Shown piece by piece: positions 6,036-7,101 of a stretch of DNA of 7,101 nt. The position numbers were made by a program, and so were the translations under genes. The notes beneath the pieces are model-generated. The model saw only the letters and a list, made by a program, of their open reading frames with translations, ran no database searches and was not told where the DNA came from. Source of the stretch: Nitratifractor sp. (GTDB lineage: Bacteria > Campylobacterota > Campylobacteria > Campylobacterales > Sulfurovaceae); contig JANTGQ010000065.1 in the NCBI GenBank assembly GCA_024762845.1, positions 1 through 7,101 on the forward strand. The letters are read 5' to 3'. Every line of letters begins with the position of its first letter. The stretch's first letter is position 1.

Positions 6036-6910
6036 ACCCGCCCCTTTTGCGCAATAGGTTTGGTAATAAAATACCCACCCACAAGCACAGGAACAATACC
6101 CATCAACTGCCGAATTTCGGGCACTTCACCCAAATAGAGGTAAGCAAACAGTAGCGTAAAAAGCGGCATAAGTGCTAGCATAGCAGAGAGCTTAGTAATA
6201 GTAATACGGTTAAGCGCCTCTATCCACATAATCTTAGCTGCAACATAAACAAGTGTAGCAATCAAAAATATATAGGGCAGAGCCAACGCTAAATTCTCCC
6301 AACTCACCGCCGGCTCCAACCAATAGGAAAGTACCGCCACAAAAGGAAAACCAACAACAGTTCTAAAGCCCAGTATCGTCTCTGCCGAGCAGTAGTTGCG
6401 AGCCCTCTTTTGGTAAAGGTTAACAATAGGTGCAAACGCAGAAGCCAAAAGTATAAGCCAATCCCCTTTATTAAACTGCATATCATCCGGAACAAGAATA
6501 ATAACTGCACCAACAACCATAATCAGAGCACCAATAAGATGCACTCTCTCCATCTTCTCTTTGCCCAAAACATTAAAGTAAAGGTAAGAGAAAAGCACTT
6601 GCAAAAAAACAATAACAGCCATATTCCCCGCACTGGTATAGCGCATCCCTATAAAAATTAGAATAAAGATAGCAGTAATCCAAAAAGTCGTCAGCAATAA
6701 GTCTCTGTACGCTGCACGATTTTGTAGCTCTCTAAACCGATCACGCTTATACATAATAACCATATAAAAGAAAAAAGCGATAACCAAACTATACATATAA
6801 GTATGCAACGCCCCCACATAAGAGATAGCCACAATAGAGAGTATAGGAAACCAAGATTCCAAAATACTCAACCCCAGCATAAGTAGCTCCCCTTGCCGCT
6901 CTTTTGTCAT
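6032..6910 (-). CDS. EamA/DMT-superfamily transporter
   Basis: This is a predicted inner-membrane permease of the drug/metabolite transporter superfamily; members export metabolites, amino acids or nucleotide-sugar-like compounds, and the substrate here cannot be told. The 292-residue protein is almost entirely hydrophobic, with about ten helices in two EamA repeats. The first covers roughly residues 6-138 and ends with GKEKMERVHLIGALIMVVGA. The second covers about 148-285 and ends with YLGEVPEIRQLMGIVPVLVG. The repeated G-[KE]-(x)n-[LI]-x-G-(x)5-GG/GA pattern before the last helix of each half is the family hallmark. A start eight codons upstream is open, but its ATG directly abuts the promoter -10 box. 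The ATG at 6910 has AGGAG 5 nt upstream, so it is preferred. It heads the operon with the EEP-fold and DUF4282-like genes, and is divergent from the gene at the right edge. Confidence 0.88.
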   Translation of the reverse strand: MTKERQGELLMLGLSILESWFPILSIVAISYVGALHTYMYSLVIAFFFYMVIMYKRDRFRELQNRAAYRDLLLTTFWITAIFILIFIGMRYTSAGNMAVIVFLQVLFSYLYFNVLGKEKMERVHLIGALIMVVGAVIILVPDDMQFNKGDWLILLASAFAPIVNLYQKRARNYCSAETILGFRTVVGFPFVAVLSYWLEPAVSWENLALALPYIFLIATLVYVAAKIMWIEALNRITITKLSAMLALMPLFTLLFAYLYLGEVPEIRQLMGIVPVLVGGYFITKPIAQKGRV

Positions 6911-6915
6911 CTGCT

Positions 6916-6920
6916 CTCCT
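6916..6920 (-). promoter_or_regulatory. Ribosome binding site that sets the EamA start
   Basis: AGGAG on the minus strand lies 5 nt before the ATG at 6910. The alternative ATG at 6934 has no Shine-Dalgarno sequence and touches the -10 box, so it would need a message beginning upstream of the predicted start site. Confidence 0.75.
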
Positions 6921-6934
6921 ATTTTTTCTTGCAT

Positions 6935-6940
6935 ATTGTA
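6935..6940 (-). promoter_or_regulatory. Promoter of the EamA-EEP-DUF4282 operon
   Basis: TACAAT on the minus strand is a good -10 box, preceded by a T-rich stretch (TATTCTTTATGTATTGCTTTT) with T blocks roughly one helical turn apart and no evident -35. The predicted start near 6928 leaves a leader of about 18 nt before the ATG at 6910. Confidence 0.5.
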
Positions 6941-7057
6941 CCCAAAAGCAATACATAAAGAATATAACTACACTTTTTAGTGGCTGTTATTAGCTACGAT
7001 AGTATGTCTTATAAAACCTCAAAAGATTTCTAAAATTTAGGTTAAATTACGCTAAAA

Positions 7058-7083
7058 TATAATACTTTAACAGGAGAGAGGGG
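7058..7083 (+). promoter_or_regulatory. Promoter and ribosome binding region of the right-edge gene
   Basis: TATAAT (7058-7063) is an exact -10 box. It is followed by a purine-rich AGGAGAGAGGGG segment (7072-7083) that can serve as a Shine-Dalgarno site for the ATG at 7093. Just upstream, AATTTA-GGT-TAAATT (7034-7048) is a perfect inverted repeat that could be an operator. The intergenic stretch between 6941 and 7033 shows no gene; only a weak CACT/AGTG repeat stands out. Confidence 0.55.
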
Positions 7084-7092
7084 CAATTACGT

Positions 7093-7101
7093 ATGGCATA
7101 C
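7093..7101 (+). CDS. Start of an unidentified gene, cut by the window end
   Basis: Only three codons (Met-Ala-Tyr) are inside the window. The case for a real start rests on the exact TATAAT box and the purine-rich ribosome binding region directly upstream, plus the divergent layout relative to the EamA operon. Three residues are too few to name a product. Confidence 0.45.

Noticed and set aside
6970..6985. CACT/AGTG repeat near the divergent promoters as a terminator or operator
   Set aside because: The stem is only 4 bp, has no conserved flanks, and lies between divergent genes where no terminator is expected.

Overview
This is an AT-rich window with eight protein-coding genes or gene candidates. 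It most likely comes from the chromosome of a free-living Campylobacterota (Epsilonproteobacteria) related to Sulfurimonas or Sulfurovum. That placement is inferred from three things: an S2 protein with a long acidic C-terminal extension ending in a helix-hairpin-helix-like domain, T-rich promoters with a clear -10 but no obvious -35, and the style of the proteins. No rRNA, tRNA or CRISPR array is visible.

Left part (about 1-3640), minus strand. The translation operon rpsB-tsf (ribosomal protein S2, then elongation factor Ts) is preceded by its own promoter and a leader of about 125 nt that holds a perfect 6-bp hairpin. Upstream of it lies a DEAD-box RNA helicase of the DeaD/RhpA type, with all helicase motifs and an Arg/Gly-rich tail, transcribed from its own promoter. 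All three genes serve RNA metabolism and translation.

Middle part (about 3640-4700). Divergent from the helicase is a plus-strand exonuclease III (xth) for base-excision repair. Its start codon overlaps the stop of an unannotated 34-codon reading frame that has a good Shine-Dalgarno sequence. After xth comes a 129-bp imperfect palindrome with GGGC...GCCC ends and flanking TTTA copies. It looks like a MITE or REP-type element inserted between two convergent genes, and its right end encodes the last residues and stop codon of the neighbouring gene.

Right part (about 4677-6940), minus strand. A probable three-gene operon runs EamA/DMT-family transporter, then a second endonuclease/exonuclease/phosphatase-fold hydrolase (ATGA overlap), then a small two-helix membrane protein resembling DUF4282. 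For the first and last of these, Shine-Dalgarno positions favour a start downstream of the longest possible one. A divergent plus-strand gene begins in the last nine bases and is cut off by the window end.

Most of the window is ordinary core genome. The points most worth a second look are the palindromic element and its effect on the downstream membrane protein, the small frame coupled to xth, and the S2 extension.
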